The notes below the pieces were generated by a model that did not search any database, was not told the DNA's origin, and worked only from the letters and a program-made list of their open reading frames with translations. 64,000 nt of DNA from Nemophila menziesii (Eukaryota > Streptophyta > Magnoliopsida > Boraginales > Hydrophyllaceae). The position numbers and the translations under genes were made by a program. Shown in pieces: positions 10,495-22,480 of this stretch. The stretch's first letter is position 1. Every line of letters starts with the position of its first letter. Where the stretch lies: the NCBI GenBank assembly GCA_029959085.1, contig JARWIR010000010.1, positions 5,849,001-5,913,000 on the forward strand. The letters are read 5' to 3'.

Positions 10495-12373
10495 AACACA
10501 CACACACGCACGCACATCTCAATCCACTACACAAACTTTTCTGGAAACTTAAAAGCATGAAGAGTGTTTAAGAGAAATCTCCAATCAACACTATCATATG
10601 CTTTCTGAAGGTGAATGTTAATTTTGCAACTAGAAGGAGCTTTTCTATTTCCATAGCCAAGTACTAATTATTGTGCAACAAGAATATTATCACTTATATA
10701 TCTTCCTCCAACATAAGCAGCTTGATTTGTAGAGATAATATTATTAAGTTCTTTCTTCAATCTATTAGCTATAACACTTGATAAGGTTTTATATGTAGTG
10801 TTTACATAGAAAATAAGCCTGAATTTCTTTACACGTGATGCATTTTCCTGTTTTGGAATCAATACTATGTTGGTAGCATTTACTTGACTTAGCAATTCCC
10901 CTGAGTTAATACATTGTTTAATAGCCATACAAAATTTATTTTAAATAATATTCCAACAAGATTTGTAGAAGCAGGAGTTAAATCCATCTAGTCCACGAAC
11001 TTTTACTATCACCAATTGAGAAGAGAGCAGATTTTATTTCAACATTAGTAATAGGAGCTGTAAGCATAACACTTTGTTCTTTAGTTATAGAAGTGTGTAC
11101 TAAGTTTTGTATAGTAGAGATAGAGCATAACTCTCGAGAATCATCTTCAGAGCCAAGAAAAAATTTGTAGTATGACAAAAACTCTTTCTTTATCAAATTC
11201 GGACCAGTTATAACTTCACCAGCTTCATTAATTAGTTTAGAAACATGATTTTTAGCTAACCTTCATTTTATCGCCTTATCGTAATAAGCAGTACTGCAGT
11301 CATAATCATTTATAAACATATCCCTTAATTTTTGTATCATAACCTCATATTGTATCAAAGTGGCCCACTTTTTTAACAAGAACTTTCTCTTCATATATAA
11401 TAGAAAAATCAGTTGAACCACTCGTAATCTTGAGTTGAGTGACTTCAAGCTGGCTCTTGATGTTATAAATATTCTCAGAGTTCCTCTTAAAATATTTGTT
11501 GTTGAATATATTCAAAGTTGCTTTGGCTTCCTTTTGTTTCATACATAACTGAAACATGTAATTTCCTTCTACATTAGTTTTCTAGGCCTGCTTTACTAAG
11601 TCAAAATAGTTCTCATGAGTTTTCCATATATTAAAGAACCTGAAAGCTCAAGGATTAGTTCTCTTTCCATGTCTAACACTAAGATTTATTTCACAATGAT
11701 TAGAGGTAGAGAGAGGAATATAATAACATTGGACTGAATATTATCCATCCATTTATTGTTGATGAAAAGTCTATCAATCTTGCTAGCTCTTAACTGTCTT
11801 GTATCATTCTTATTTGTCCATGTATAAAACTAACGACCATATTGATGTTCATATAGGTTTGAATCATATATACACTCTATAAACTCAATTGCATATTTAG
11901 TTAATGTATCACAGTTGAGTCTATATTCAACATTTAGGATCTCATTATAGTCCCCCATAAAGCATACTGTGTGATCCTTAAAATCATTACTCAATTTTAT
12001 TTTATCCCTCCATAATAATCTCCTCCCATCATTATCATTACTAGCATAAGTGAACCCCACAAATAAAGTAAGACTCAAATTAGGGAAGTTAGCTTCAACA
12101 AACATTAATTTATCAAATTCATATATGAGTTTAATCTCCACAAAGTTCTTGTCCCACATCACCCAAAGTTTACCTGATTCGTTTTTATTGTAATTGTGTA
12201 ACACTTCAAGATGATTCAAAATGAGCCTTTATTATACTCAAACTCCTCTCAGCTTTAACTTTAGTTTCTAAGAGGCCATTGAGTTTTACTTTATTGTTAA
12301 TAAGAAAATATTTGACATCCAACTATCTAAGGATATTACTGAATCCCCTTACATTCCAAGAAGCTATTATCAT
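10495..12373 (-). pseudogene. Reverse-strand LINE ORF2 (endonuclease and partial RT)
   Basis: Reading down from ATG at 12373 (MIIASWNVRGFSNI), the endonuclease with CFMGDYNEILNVEYRLN lies at 11830-12219. A connecting region follows (11263-11557), then the start of RT at 10978-11196 (SALFSIGDSKSS) and RT motifs at 10668-10928 (NATNIVLIPKQENAS, NQAAYVGGRYISDNILVAQ). Sequence ends in the RT at the LTR fragment, so the YADD and C-terminal parts are missing. It closely resembles the forward LINE at 21.3-26.3 kb. Stops and shifts are frequent. Confidence 0.75.
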
Positions 12374-13440
12374 AAATTAAGAGGTCTAGTAACCTCTTTA
12401 GCACCACCATCCTTTACGAATCGCTGTACATCATTGTCAATTTCACTAGGATTCTCTTCTTGTAGCTTCTCAAAAGTATTAGAACATGACACAAAATTTC
12501 AAGGTGTATCTCTATTGTCTTTTGATTTTTTACTAACGTCCTGCCATTGTCCTTATTAGCTTTTCCTTTACCTTTATCAATATTTGCAACATGTACCTTA
12601 GGAACCCAAATTTTTTGAATATTAGGACATTTACTATCCATATGACCACTTTTATTGCATATAGTACACACAATCGGTTTCCAGTCATAAACACTTGCAC
12701 AACTTGAAGCTTAGTAGTACCAATATCCACATACAAAACATCTGGTAATTCTTCTTTTGTGTCTATTTCAACACAAACTCTAGCATATCCTAATCTCGTT
12801 TTTTATTCTGTAATTGAGTCCATTTGCAGAGTAACTCTAATTCCACTTGCAATGTAACTTAAACCACCCTTTGTTTACATAGCCATTGGAATGTTTACGT
12901 GTTTAACCCATATTGAAATTTTAGAAACATCTAACTTTTTTCAAATTGCATACAAATCTTCCAAGGTCTGAGTAACAGTGGTTTGCCATTTATATACCAC
13001 ATTTGTTCATTGATTTACTGTAAAATTGTCCATTCTCAAATTTAAAGATGAACATTCCTTGATTACTGGACTTTATAATAACTTTACCCAGTTTTGACAA
13101 TTGAAATCTAACGAAATTAGTCACAGCTTGAAACGATGGAGGATTATCGAGAAATCTCCCAATCAAACAATTTTCCCACAACTTAGTGCCCTACTAAAAG
13201 ACATCCTGCGGTAGGGTAATAATCGTCTTACCTTGATTTCTTATGGGTTCATCATAATAGAGCTTAAGCGACTGATTTACACCCTTCAAATAACTTAGAC
13301 CATGGTTGAGGTTTTGATTTTTCATTCAGATTTGTTTCTTTGCTATTGTCACGATTTGCACTCTCCTGTTGAGGAGCAGTAGTAAAATCGTCTTCACTAC
13401 TCGAATCCCTACCATTAAGATGAGGATATAATTCGGGATT
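12374..13440 (-). pseudogene. Reverse-strand LINE ORF1 (nucleic-acid-binding protein)
   Basis: The decayed ORF1 carries a DUF4283-like segment at 12990-13181 (NCLIGRFLDNPPSFQAVTNF) and a CCHC knuckle at 12630-12671 (CTICNKSGHMDSKC) followed by PNIQKIWVPKVHV, the standard order in plant LINE ORF1. In LINEs this protein coats the RNA. The counterpart in the forward LINE is at 21668-22408. Several stops lie between the pieces. Confidence 0.7.
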
Positions 13441-13560
13441 ATTTTAATTTAATATATGTTGGGTATCTTGTATTGACTATTATCGTGAGCTTGTTTATTA
13501 ATTTTAATTAAGGCACAGTTTAGAAATAGGTTATTGTTATTGGGCTATTTACTAGTGGAG
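13441..13560 (+). repeat. B-type LTR fragment, left flank of B1
   Basis: A short stretch with ATTATCGTGAGC and TTATTGTTATTGGGC resembles the middle of B-type LTRs (compare 14440-14540). The piece at 21207-21318 continues it on the other side of B1, so B1 jumped into an older related LTR. Confidence 0.6.
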
Positions 13561-13565
13561 GTGAT
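13561..13565. repeat. Target site duplication of B1, left (GTGAT)
   Basis: GTGAT directly precedes the LTR start. The identical pentamer follows the 3' LTR end at 21202-21206, and both lie in continuous B-type LTR sequence. Confidence 0.8.
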
Positions 13566-15078
13566 TGATGTCTCCCATTTTGTTCTAATTATATGCCTAT
13601 AGGAGACATCATTTTTGGTGTTTATTTGATTAATTCGAAAGACTTTTAGTGTTGAATCGTTATATTTCATTTTTCATCCTTGAATTCTAGTACTTTTTAT
13701 TTATTAAGCTTTTGCGCGTAAAATCGTTTGTTTTAGTGTAAATTTTATAGGTTTCTAATATTAGCAAGGAGATGAATAAAGAATAGAATTCTTAGATCGT
13801 GTAAAGAAGTCAAAAGCAAGAAGAAATATCCCGAAGTATTGACAAATTAGAGCTGCAAATCTAGAAGGCTGATGGTAATTGCTGCTTTCTAGCCACTTAT
13901 AGATGGATTCAGCCTCTTAATTGTAAAGAAGATTCGTTCCTTATCGAGTTAAGAAAAATTAGCAAGTTGAATGAGTTAATTTGGAGTTAAATTGAGAAAG
14001 TTACGCCCATTTTTGTGAAGGGTGTACATCAGTTACGGAATTTTGAGCTTGAAGAGTGGACTTGGGCCATTAATATTTAATATTTCATTTAAAAATAGTC
14101 CAAGTCCGATTTTAGTAGTATAAAAATACCTTTTGACCTTATTTTTATACACAATTCATTATACACAAGTCAGAGCAAGAAAGAGAAGGAAGCTAGAAGC
14201 TGGAGAAAGTCATCTTTTCCAATTCACAACTGAATCAACTCCTTAATTAGGTTTTCTATTCTTTTAAATTCTGTATTAAATTATGAATTTCTTTATTTCT
14301 ATTTTCTTAGTTTTTAATTTAATTATGAGTTAAACCTTTTAAGTACTTGAGAATCGCTACATGGGTTGAACCCTAATAAACATGATTAATGTTTTCCAAT
14401 TTGGGATTTTTATAATTTAATTTGAATTGGGCAATTAGTTTTGATTATTATCGTGAGACTAGTTACTATTTTTAACGTGATCAATTAGACATAGGAATTA
14501 GTAATTAAGCTATTCACTTTGTTGGGGAAGTGATCGCCTTGACGGGGGTTAAATTACGAAAATAGGTAATAAACGTAAGGTAGAAATTGATGATCCTGAC
14601 GGACTTAGTTAACCTTATAGCCAATTGGGTAAAAAACTTGACCATTCGAAGGTGGATTATAATCACCCTAACGGGGGTTAGGAGAATCTAGAATCCCGAC
14701 TATTACTAGTTACCAGTTTGACCCTTAAAAGAAACATTGATTAAGTTTATTTCGGTGAAACCCTTGCGAAGCTAAAGTAGTATTTCTCATTCTTGCGTTC
14801 ATCCTTAATTTATTTTCTTGCGTCTCATTATTTGCATTAAGTTAGTTTAATATTTTCTTTTATTTACACTTTCGTCCTCAATAAAAAACAAAACAAATAT
14901 TTATTCCATTTACTTTTAATTGTCATTCAAGCAACTATTATCATTTATTGCATAACCCTTTAGTCATACCCAATCCGTCTCTGAGATCGAAATCCCATTT
15001 ACCGGATATTACTTGGACGACCCGTACACTTGCGGTACGTGTCTTGCCTTTTTAGGTGTGTTATTTTAGAACACACCA
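13566..15078 (+). repeat. 5' LTR of B1
   Basis: The LTR is about 1.5 kb. It begins TGATGTCTCC with a 46-nt terminal inverted repeat (13566-13611). A TATA-like TATAAAAATA lies at 14119. It is related to the B2 LTR at 42111 and less so to the E1/A/C LTRs. The right edge lacks about 17 bases present in the 3' copy and no PBS follows. Confidence 0.8.
14119..14128 (+). promoter_or_regulatory. TATA box of B1 5' LTR
   Basis: TATAAAAATA followed by CCTTTTGACC. B2 has TATAAATAGACCTTTTGAC at the matching position (42663). Confidence 0.55.
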
Positions 15079-16734
15079 GGAGTTCAAAACGCTCAATTCC
15101 AATAGTTCCACCAGTATTACCAGTTCCACGGGTAGGAGTTCAAAACGCTCAATTCCAAATTCCTCCCGGAGGTCAACTACCACTCAATAACAATGGTGTA
15201 GAATTTCAAGATGATGGGCCGCGACTTTTCCAACCTAATAACTATAGACCTCTCTGTTTACCACCACTAGGACTTCGTCCTCCCGCTATTCAAGGAATTC
15301 GATTCAGACCAGATGCGGGTATGATTAACCAGTTTACAAATATTGGACAGTATAGTGTTGCAGCTCGTGAAGATCCTATTCGAGCCATGTATAAGTTTAT
15401 GCAAATCTGGGATGCATATGTCACTCCTGGAGTAACCCAAGAACAAATGTACTTCCATATGTTTCCATTTTTCCTCATCGGAGGAGCGAGTGAGTGGTAT
15501 GATCAGCAGCCACACGATGAGATTTTGACTTGGGATCAACTTCAGACAATGTTTTCCGACAGGTATTATCCTCAAAGTGTTAGACTTAGTGGCCAGTTAG
15601 ATGTTGTTAGTTTCCGTCAAGAGCGGGGAGAAACTGTAGGAGTTGCGTGGACTCATTTTCAATCTTTATTATGAAAATTCCCATTACATGGGTATTCACT
15701 TGAATTATAGCTGGGGATATTTTATCGAAGTTTAGATGAAGCCGCGAAAGAGAAAATAGATACTATGTGTCAAGGTGGCCTCATGATGGTAACAACTGAT
15801 CAAGCTCTAGCTATTATGGATAGAATTGTGAAGAACGAAATGAGTTGGCAACCTCCGAGATCATCAGTTAGATTTTCTGAAAAAAGGTACTTTGAATTTA
15901 GACGCAAAAATAGATTTGAATTCTAAGATTGCAGCACTTGAGAACAAGCTTAAACAGATAACTATGTCGAGTAAAGCTAATGTAAACGTGGTAAATGAAC
16001 CAGAGATATGTCCTAGTTGTGGTGCAAATGATTATAGCTGGGAAGGATGTATTAATAACCCAGAATCCATGTGTTTCGTTAATAATCGAGGTAATAATTA
16101 TTCAGGTGGTCAAGGGTATGGAAATCAAAATATAAATCACATAGGCTTTTAGTATTCGAATCCACATGGGGCAGCCAATCCAGGATCTTATAAAAAAAGG
16201 CCCCATGGGAACAATTATCAGTTTAAGACGCAAATCCATTACCAAGGAAATCTACCTAGAGCCGATCATGAAGCCTATTCTGATACGTTAGCTCAAAAAG
16301 CACTTCGTTCTCGACCTCAAGAAGGCGCGATCACCACAAATGATTTAGCACTTACCTTGACACAACACATAACCAATGCCAATAGTAAGTCAGCTATAAT
16401 TGAAGATTAGTTATCTCGATTCGTGGATTCCACAGTTGCTAAAGAAAACAAGATGGAGGAAACATTAAACTCACACACTTCTTCGTTAAAAATCTTAGAG
16501 AATCAAATATCAAAGATTGCAAATAACTTAAATGTTCAAGGCCAAGGCCAACTCCCAAGTGACACTGAAATTCCTAAAAAAAAGGAGGATTGTAATGCGA
16601 TCACTACTAGGAGTGGTAAGAAATTGCAACCACCACCTTTTCCGGTCATGAAAGAAAAAGTAATAACTAGAAAAGAAATATTGTTGAAGGAGGTGGAAGA
16701 GAAAGATGAAGAACCTAAAGTGATAGAAGTGTAG
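15079..16734 (+). pseudogene. B1 gag
   Basis: The capsid region has an Athila-like gag core: FRPDAGMINQFTNIGQYSV, EDPIRAMYKFMQIWDAYV and FLIGGASEWYDQQP, open to 15674, then shifts and stops. A knuckle-like CPSCGANDYSWEGC is at about 16010-16055. The end of gag (16423-16734) is helical and then Lys/Glu-rich. At the start, GGAGTTCAAAACGCTCAATT occurs twice (15079 and 15136), a 57-bp direct repeat at the point where the leader was lost. There is no credible start codon: the open frame begins within the LTR. Confidence 0.75.
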
Positions 16735-16821
16735 AAGATTCTGGAAGTTCCGAAAAAGAAAGATGTTGTAGAAACCCGTCCTCCTCAACCTTTTCCTTCA
16801 AGAGTTCAGAAAAAAGGGGAT

Positions 16822-17862
16822 ATGGCTGAATATCAAAGATTTTTGAATAGGGTAAGAGGTCTCAATGTTAACATTCCGTTATTAGAAGCCATTAAAGACA
16901 TACCGAAGTATGTGAAACTCTTAAAGAGGGCCCTCACCAACAAGAGAACATATTGTGATAATGAGATGGTAGGATTACCAGAAGAGTTCAGTACCATCTG
17001 TCAAAGTAAGTTACCACCTAAGCTACTTGATCCTGGGAGTTTTACAATTCCAATTTCAATTGGTAATGAGTAGAAGGGAAAAGATTTATGCGATTTGGGT
17101 GCAATTATTAATCTCATGACCGAATCAATTTTTTATAAGTTGATGATGGGAGATATGAGACCTACCTCTATGGTCCTACAAATGGCAGATAGATCCCTCG
17201 TGCATCCTGAGGGACGAATAGAAGATTTCCTCGTCAAGGCAGGTACTTTAGTTTTTCCCGTTGACTTTGTTATTCTTGAATACGACGCGGATAGGAATGT
17301 CCCCATCATATTGGGACGACCATTCCTAGCCACGGGGCGTACTTTAATTAATGTAAAAAATGGAGAATTAACAATGAGAATCCAAGACGAGGAGGTAAAG
17401 TTCAATGTTTTTAGAGCTATGAAGTTTCAAGATGTTCTAGGAGATTGTTTCCGAATGGATATAGCAGAACACGCCATGCAAGAGGTATTTGATTGTTTTA
17501 ATTATGATGATATCTGGCAGGCTGCTTTAACACTTGATTTACCTGAGATGATGGAAGAGCTTGCCGAAACAGTGGCAGCTCTTAATTCTGAAAATCCAAA
17601 ATATAGGCGTTTAGCCTACGAACCATTACGAGACGCAGGGGAGATTGAACCTCAAAAGAAACCATCTATTGAGTCTCCCCCAAAGCTAGAAGAGAAACTG
17701 CTTCCATCACACTTGAGGTACGCGTATTTAGGTACTAATAACACTTTACCTGTTATTGTTTCAGCTACTTTAACAGGTCCTCAAGAAGACAAATTGTTAC
17801 GTGTACTATTGCTGATATCAAGGGTATTAGCCCCTCCTATTTCCAACACAAGATCATTCTAG
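16822..17862 (+). pseudogene. B1 aspartic protease region
   Basis: The retropepsin domain has CDLGAIINLM as active site (near 17090) and IILGRPFLATGRTLI (near 17306), with ADRSLVHPEGRIEDFLVKAG between them, as in Athila. A stop at 17071-17073 interrupts it just before the active site. The segment to 17862 is the link to RT (LRYAYLGTNNTLPVI). It aligns well by eye with residues 515-820 of the A polyprotein. Confidence 0.8.
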
Positions 17863-19343
17863 AGGATGATAGTACACGTTTAGTTGATGGACAAAGAAGT
17901 TTGGCCTGCAATGAAAGAAATGGTAAAGAAAGAAGTTATCAAGCTACTGGATGTGGTGATCATCTACCCAATAGCTAGTAGTCATAGGGTGAGTCCAGTT
18001 CGATGCGTACCAAAGAAGAATGGTATCACCACATCATGAATGATCAGAACGAAGCCATACCCTCAAGAACCATAGTTGGTTGGAGACTGTGTATGGACTA
18101 TCGTAAGTTGAACAAGGCAACTAGAAAAGACCACTTCCTACTTCCATTCATAGATTAGATGTTGGACAAGATAGCAGGTAGAGAATATTATTGTTTCTTA
18201 GATGATTATTCAGGTTACAACCAGATTTGCATAGATCCAGATGACCAACATAAAACCATATTCACATGTCCTTTTGGAACTTTCGCATACCGAAGGATGC
18301 CTTTTTGACTATGTAATGCACCTGCTACTTTCCAACGTTGCATGATGGTAATATTTGGAGATATGATTGATCGATTCCTTGAGGTATTTATGGAGGATTT
18401 TTTGGTTTTTGGAGATAACTTTGATGATTGTTTGCAGAATCTATAGAAAGTATTAATTAGATGCAAGGAAACCGATTTAGTCATGAACTAGGAGAAATTC
18501 CATTTTATGGTTTGTGAAGGTATATTTTTGGGACACAAGGTATTAAGCTTTGTTTTAGAAGTTGATCGTGCGAAGATTGATGTTATCAGAACTCTTCCCC
18601 CTCCTATTTCTATGAAAGGGGTAAGGAGTTTTCTAGGCCATGCTAGGCTTTATCGTCGTTTCATCAACGATTTTTCCAAGATTTCTAAACCTTTATGTAA
18701 ATTACTCAAAAAGGACACCAAATTCCTTTTTGATGAAGCTTGCATGAAGGCATTTCAAGAGCTTAAAGAGAAACTTATTACTGCACCGATTGTGTTACCA
18801 TCTGATTGGAAGATTCCCTTCGAAGTTTTGTGTGATGCTAGTGATTTAGCTATGGGTGTTGTGTTGGGTCAAAGAAAAGATAAGGTATTTCACTCTATTT
18901 ACTATGCGAGTAAGACCTTCACTAGTGCTCAGATCAATTATACGGTGACTAAGAAGGAACTTTTAGCGGTCGTTTATGCTTTTGACAAATTTCGTTCCTA
19001 TCTTCTTGGAGCGAAAATTGTTGACTTCACCGATCATTCCGCTATTAAGTACCTTATGGAGAAGAAAGATGCTAAGCCAAGATTAATCTGTTGGGTTTTA
19101 TTGCTACAAGAGTTCGATTTAGAGGTTCGAGATAGAAAAGGGTGTGATAATCAAGTTGCAGATAATTTGTCTCGTCTTGAAGGTCCTGAGTCGAATAGTG
19201 GTCCCGAGTTAGTTAAAGAAGAATTCCCTGATGAAAGTTTATTTGCAGTATATGATGTTGCTCCGTGGTACGCAGACATTGCTAATCTTACTGTAAGGGG
19301 TACTCTTCCCGAAGGAGCCACATCACAGGACAAGAAGAGTTGA
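17863..19343 (+). pseudogene. B1 reverse transcriptase and RNase H
   Basis: RT is broken in its first half (17863-18500): CMDYRKLNKATRKDHF, YSGYNQICIDPDD and MEDFLVFGD in place of FMDDF, with several stops. From 18507 to 19343 it is open: [17 protein letters not shown] (RT connection), [33 protein letters not shown] and [19 protein letters not shown] (RNase H), then [13 protein letters not shown]. Both domains belong to the replicating enzyme of a Ty3/Gypsy element. The MEDF change at the catalytic site would itself be inactivating. Confidence 0.82.
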
Positions 19344-20245
19344 TAAGTCGTGCTAGACAGTTCTTTTGGGAGGATACCTTCCTCTACAAAGTATGCAGTG
19401 ATCAGATGGTATGAAGATGTATACCTGAGAAAGATGTTATATCAGTAGTTGTAGGTTGTCACGATTCACCCTATGGAGGAAATTTCAAGGGCGACTGCAT
19501 AGCTGCTAAGGTATTGCAATCCGGTATTTATTGGCCTACATTGCATAAGGATTGTCATGAGTATGTTAAGAAGTGTCATAGATGCCAGTTTACTGTTAAT
19601 ATATCCAAGGGGGATGAAATGCCCAACAACAATGTTCTTGAAGTTGAAATATTTGACGTTTGGAGTATTGATTTAATGGGTCCCTTTGTACCATCCAATA
19701 GAAATCAATACATCCTATTAGCTGTTGATTACGTGTCTAAATGGGTAGAGGTTGTAGCTCTACCAACAAATGATTCACGGGTAGTGATTAAATTTTTGAA
19801 GTCTCATATTTTCACTAGACATGGCACACCTAGAGTTATAATCAGTGATGGAGGTTCACACTTTGTGAACAAATATATGAAGACAGTTCTAGAGAAGAAT
19901 GGCATAAGACATCGTGTATCTACTGCGTATCATCCACAAGCCAATGGCCAAGCTGAGGTCTCAAATCGAGAGGTTAAATATATTCTGGAAAATATTGTTG
20001 GCCCTACAAGAAAAGATTGGTAAATGAAGTTAGATGATGCCTTGTGGGCTTATCGTACCGCGTTCAAAACTCCATTTGGTGCATCTCCGTATCATATGGT
20101 TTATGGTAAGGCTTGTCACTTGCCTCTTGAACTTGAATTGGGTGCATATTGGGCTATAGCGCAATTAAATTTAGATCCTACTTTAGCCGGTGAGAATCGT
20201 ATGATGAAGTTGAATGTGCTCGATGAGTACTCCTTACTACTTTAG
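19344..20245 (+). pseudogene. B1 integrase
   Basis: The integrase inserts the cDNA. The zinc-binding half ([12 protein letters not shown] then KKCHRCQ) is shifted, and the core is open at 19514-20023 with [18 protein letters not shown] and [14 protein letters not shown] as the D,D,E set. A stop at 20021-20023 splits off DALWAYRTAFKTPFGASPYH. The chain ends at the LTR junction before the GPY/F module, so the C-terminus is missing. Confidence 0.82.
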
Positions 20246-21201
20246 CAAGGAAGAGAAGAAAGCTAGAAGCTGAAGAAAGTCATATTTTCCAATTCACAGC
20301 CGAATCAACTCCTTAATTAGGTTTTCTATTCTTTTAAATTCTGTAATAAATTATGAATTTCTTTATTTCTATTTTCTTAGTTTTTAATTTAATTATGAGC
20401 TAAACCTTTTATGTACTTCAAAATCGCTACATGGGTTGAACCCTAATTAATTTGCTTAATGTTTTCCGATTTAGGATTTTTATAATTTAATTTTAATTGT
20501 GCAATTAGTTTTGATTATTATCGTGAGACTATTTACTATTTCAAATCTGATCAACTAGACATAGGAATTAGTAATTAAGCTATTCACTTTGGTGGGGAAG
20601 TGATCGCCTTGACGGGGGGTTTAATTACAGAAATAGGTAATAAACGTAAGGTAGAAATTATTGATCATGACGAACTTAGTTAACCTTATATCCAATTGGG
20701 TAAAGAACTTGACCATTCGAAGGTGAATTATAATCACCCTGACGGGGTTTGTAACACCTTAGAATAGCTCCTAAGTCCACCCTGACGGGAGTTAGGAGAA
20801 ACTAGAATCCGACTATTACTAGTTACCAATTTGACCCTTAAAAGAAACATTGATTAAGTTTATTTCGGTGAAACCCTTGCGAAGCTCAAGTACTATTTCT
20901 CATTCTTGTGTTCATCCTTAATTTATTTTCTTGCATCTCATTATTTGCATTAAGTTAGTTTAATATTTTCTTTTATTTGCACTTTAGTCCTCAATAAAAA
21001 ACAAAACAAATATCTATTTCATTTACTTTTATTTGTCATTCAAACAACTATTTCCATTTACTGCATAACACTTTAGTCTTATCCAATCTGTCCCTGAGAT
21101 CGAAATCCCGTTTACCGGATATTACTTGGACGACCCGTACACTTGCGGTACGTGTCTTGCCTTTTTAGGTGTGTTATTTTAGAACAGACAAGGAGACACC
21201 A
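20245..21201 (+). repeat. 3' LTR of B1, lacking its 5' portion
   Basis: It matches 5' LTR positions from about 14175 on (GCAAGRAAGAGAAG onward) and ends ...GAGACACCA before GTGAT. The first 600 bp and the whole post-integrase region were removed by one deletion. Confidence 0.8.
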
Positions 21202-21318
21202 GTGATCACCTTGATGGAAGGTTTAATTACGGACCTAGGTAATAGAAGCATGGTATTCGTCAATGATCCTAACGGGCTTGACTAACCACGCAGCCAATTG
21301 GGTAAAACACTTCACTAA
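21202..21318 (+). repeat. Right TSD of B1 and B-type LTR fragment
   Basis: GTGAT (21202-21206) then GATCCTAACGGGCTTGACTA and CCAATTGGGTAAAACACTTC, clear B-type LTR text (compare 14595-14645). It continues the fragment at 13441-13560. LINE sequence follows. Confidence 0.65.
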
Positions 21319-22480
21319 TGGATCCGACAAACAACCTAAATCGAAGACGAAGTACAGATATATTACGAAAGAGATGTTGTCGCCGAGCTCAAATCTACTC
21401 AACGCACCTGAATCGTATAAAGATGAGAAGGAGGCGAGCGCTGAGTTTCAAGTTAATGATGAATTGAAGAGTAATTAGGAAAAGATTCAAGTTGTAGATC
21501 TGGTTGAACCTGAGAAGAGAAGTGAATCTAAAGGAGTTCCATGGTCACAATTATTTGGCTGTGCGGACAATTCTATAAAGCTTGAACACCATGAACCAGT
21601 TAATCTGCAAGGTAGGAAGGTTATTAAACCACCAATGGATGTTCTCGAGGAAGGGTCTGAATAATGGGTGAATTGCCTAATCGGTCAATTCATCGATACT
21701 CCACCTCCATTCTTCGCTATAGCCAACTTTGTTAGATATCAATGGAATAAACTGGGTAAAGTAGAGATTAAATCAAATTTGAAGGGAAGTGTATTTTTCA
21801 AGTTCGAAAATCAACAAAGTTACAGCAAAGCTCTTGAACAGCTCTGGCATATCAATGGTAAGCCGTTACTTCTTCGTCCTTGGAAGGCCGGTATGTAGTT
21901 CGATAAATTAGACATATCTAAAATTCCGATTTGGGTTAAACTGATCAATGTCCCAATGAATTTATGCACACAAAGAGGCCTTGGATGTGTAGCTAATGGT
22001 GTAGGGGTGCCGGGTAAAATGGATACTATAACAGAGTCAAAGATAAGGCTGGGTTATGCTCGGGTTTGTGTGGAGATTGACATAAAAGAGGAGTTACCAG
22101 ATAATGTTTGGGTGGATATAAGGATTGAAGAATTGCAAGAGGTTAAAGTTGAATATGAATGGAGGCCTATTGTTTGTAAAAAATGCAGTAAGTTGGGGCA
22201 TGTAGAAACAAAGTGTGTGAACACTCATAAAGTATGGGTTCCTAAGTCAATAAGTGAACCTGTCAAAGTGGTTGATAAAGGAAATGAAGTAGTTGAGGAA
22301 TGGAGTGTAGTGAGAAGTAGTAGGAAGAGTGATGGTAAAAAGGGGGAATCAAGCTCTATTACTGTAATGAATAAATTTGAGGAGTTACAGAACAAAAAAG
22401 GAAGTTAGATTGATCATGATGCTTTAGAGTTTATCAATCATAATGGTGGGGAAGAGATTACCAGACCTCCCAAGTTATGA
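21319..22480 (+). pseudogene. LINE ORF1: DUF4283-like domain and CCHC knuckle
   Basis: One frame with in-frame stops at 21476, 21662, 21896 and 22406. Segment 21668-21898 is DUF4283-like (NCLIGQFIDTPPPFFAIANF). Segment 21956-22408 holds RLGYARVCVEID and the knuckle CKKCSKLGHVETKC followed by HKVWVPKS. ORF1 proteins bind LINE RNA. Reading past the stop at 22406, the frame ends with TGA at 22478-22480, overlapping the ORF2 ATG (22477). This overlap suggests coupled termination and re-initiation. Confidence 0.78.

Larger units (their letters stand above)
13566..21201 (+). mobile_element. B1: decayed Athila-like Ty3/Gypsy retrotransposon
   Basis: The order is 5' LTR (13566-15078), gag, protease, RT, RNase H, integrase, then a 3' LTR lacking its first 600 bp or so (20245-21201). 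GTGAT flanks both ends (13561-13565 and 21202-21206), a clean 5-bp target duplication. The PBS and leader are missing: the LTR runs directly into gag. The integrase tail, the post-pol region and the PPT are also missing at the right. Many stops and shifts show age. The domain order PR-RT-RH-IN is that of Ty3/Gypsy. Confidence 0.85.

Noticed and set aside
10496..10516. CACACACACGCACGCAC run as a regulatory or CRISPR-like repeat
   Set aside because: A short microsatellite at the LTR/LINE junction. No spaced repeats, and no CRISPR array anywhere in the window.
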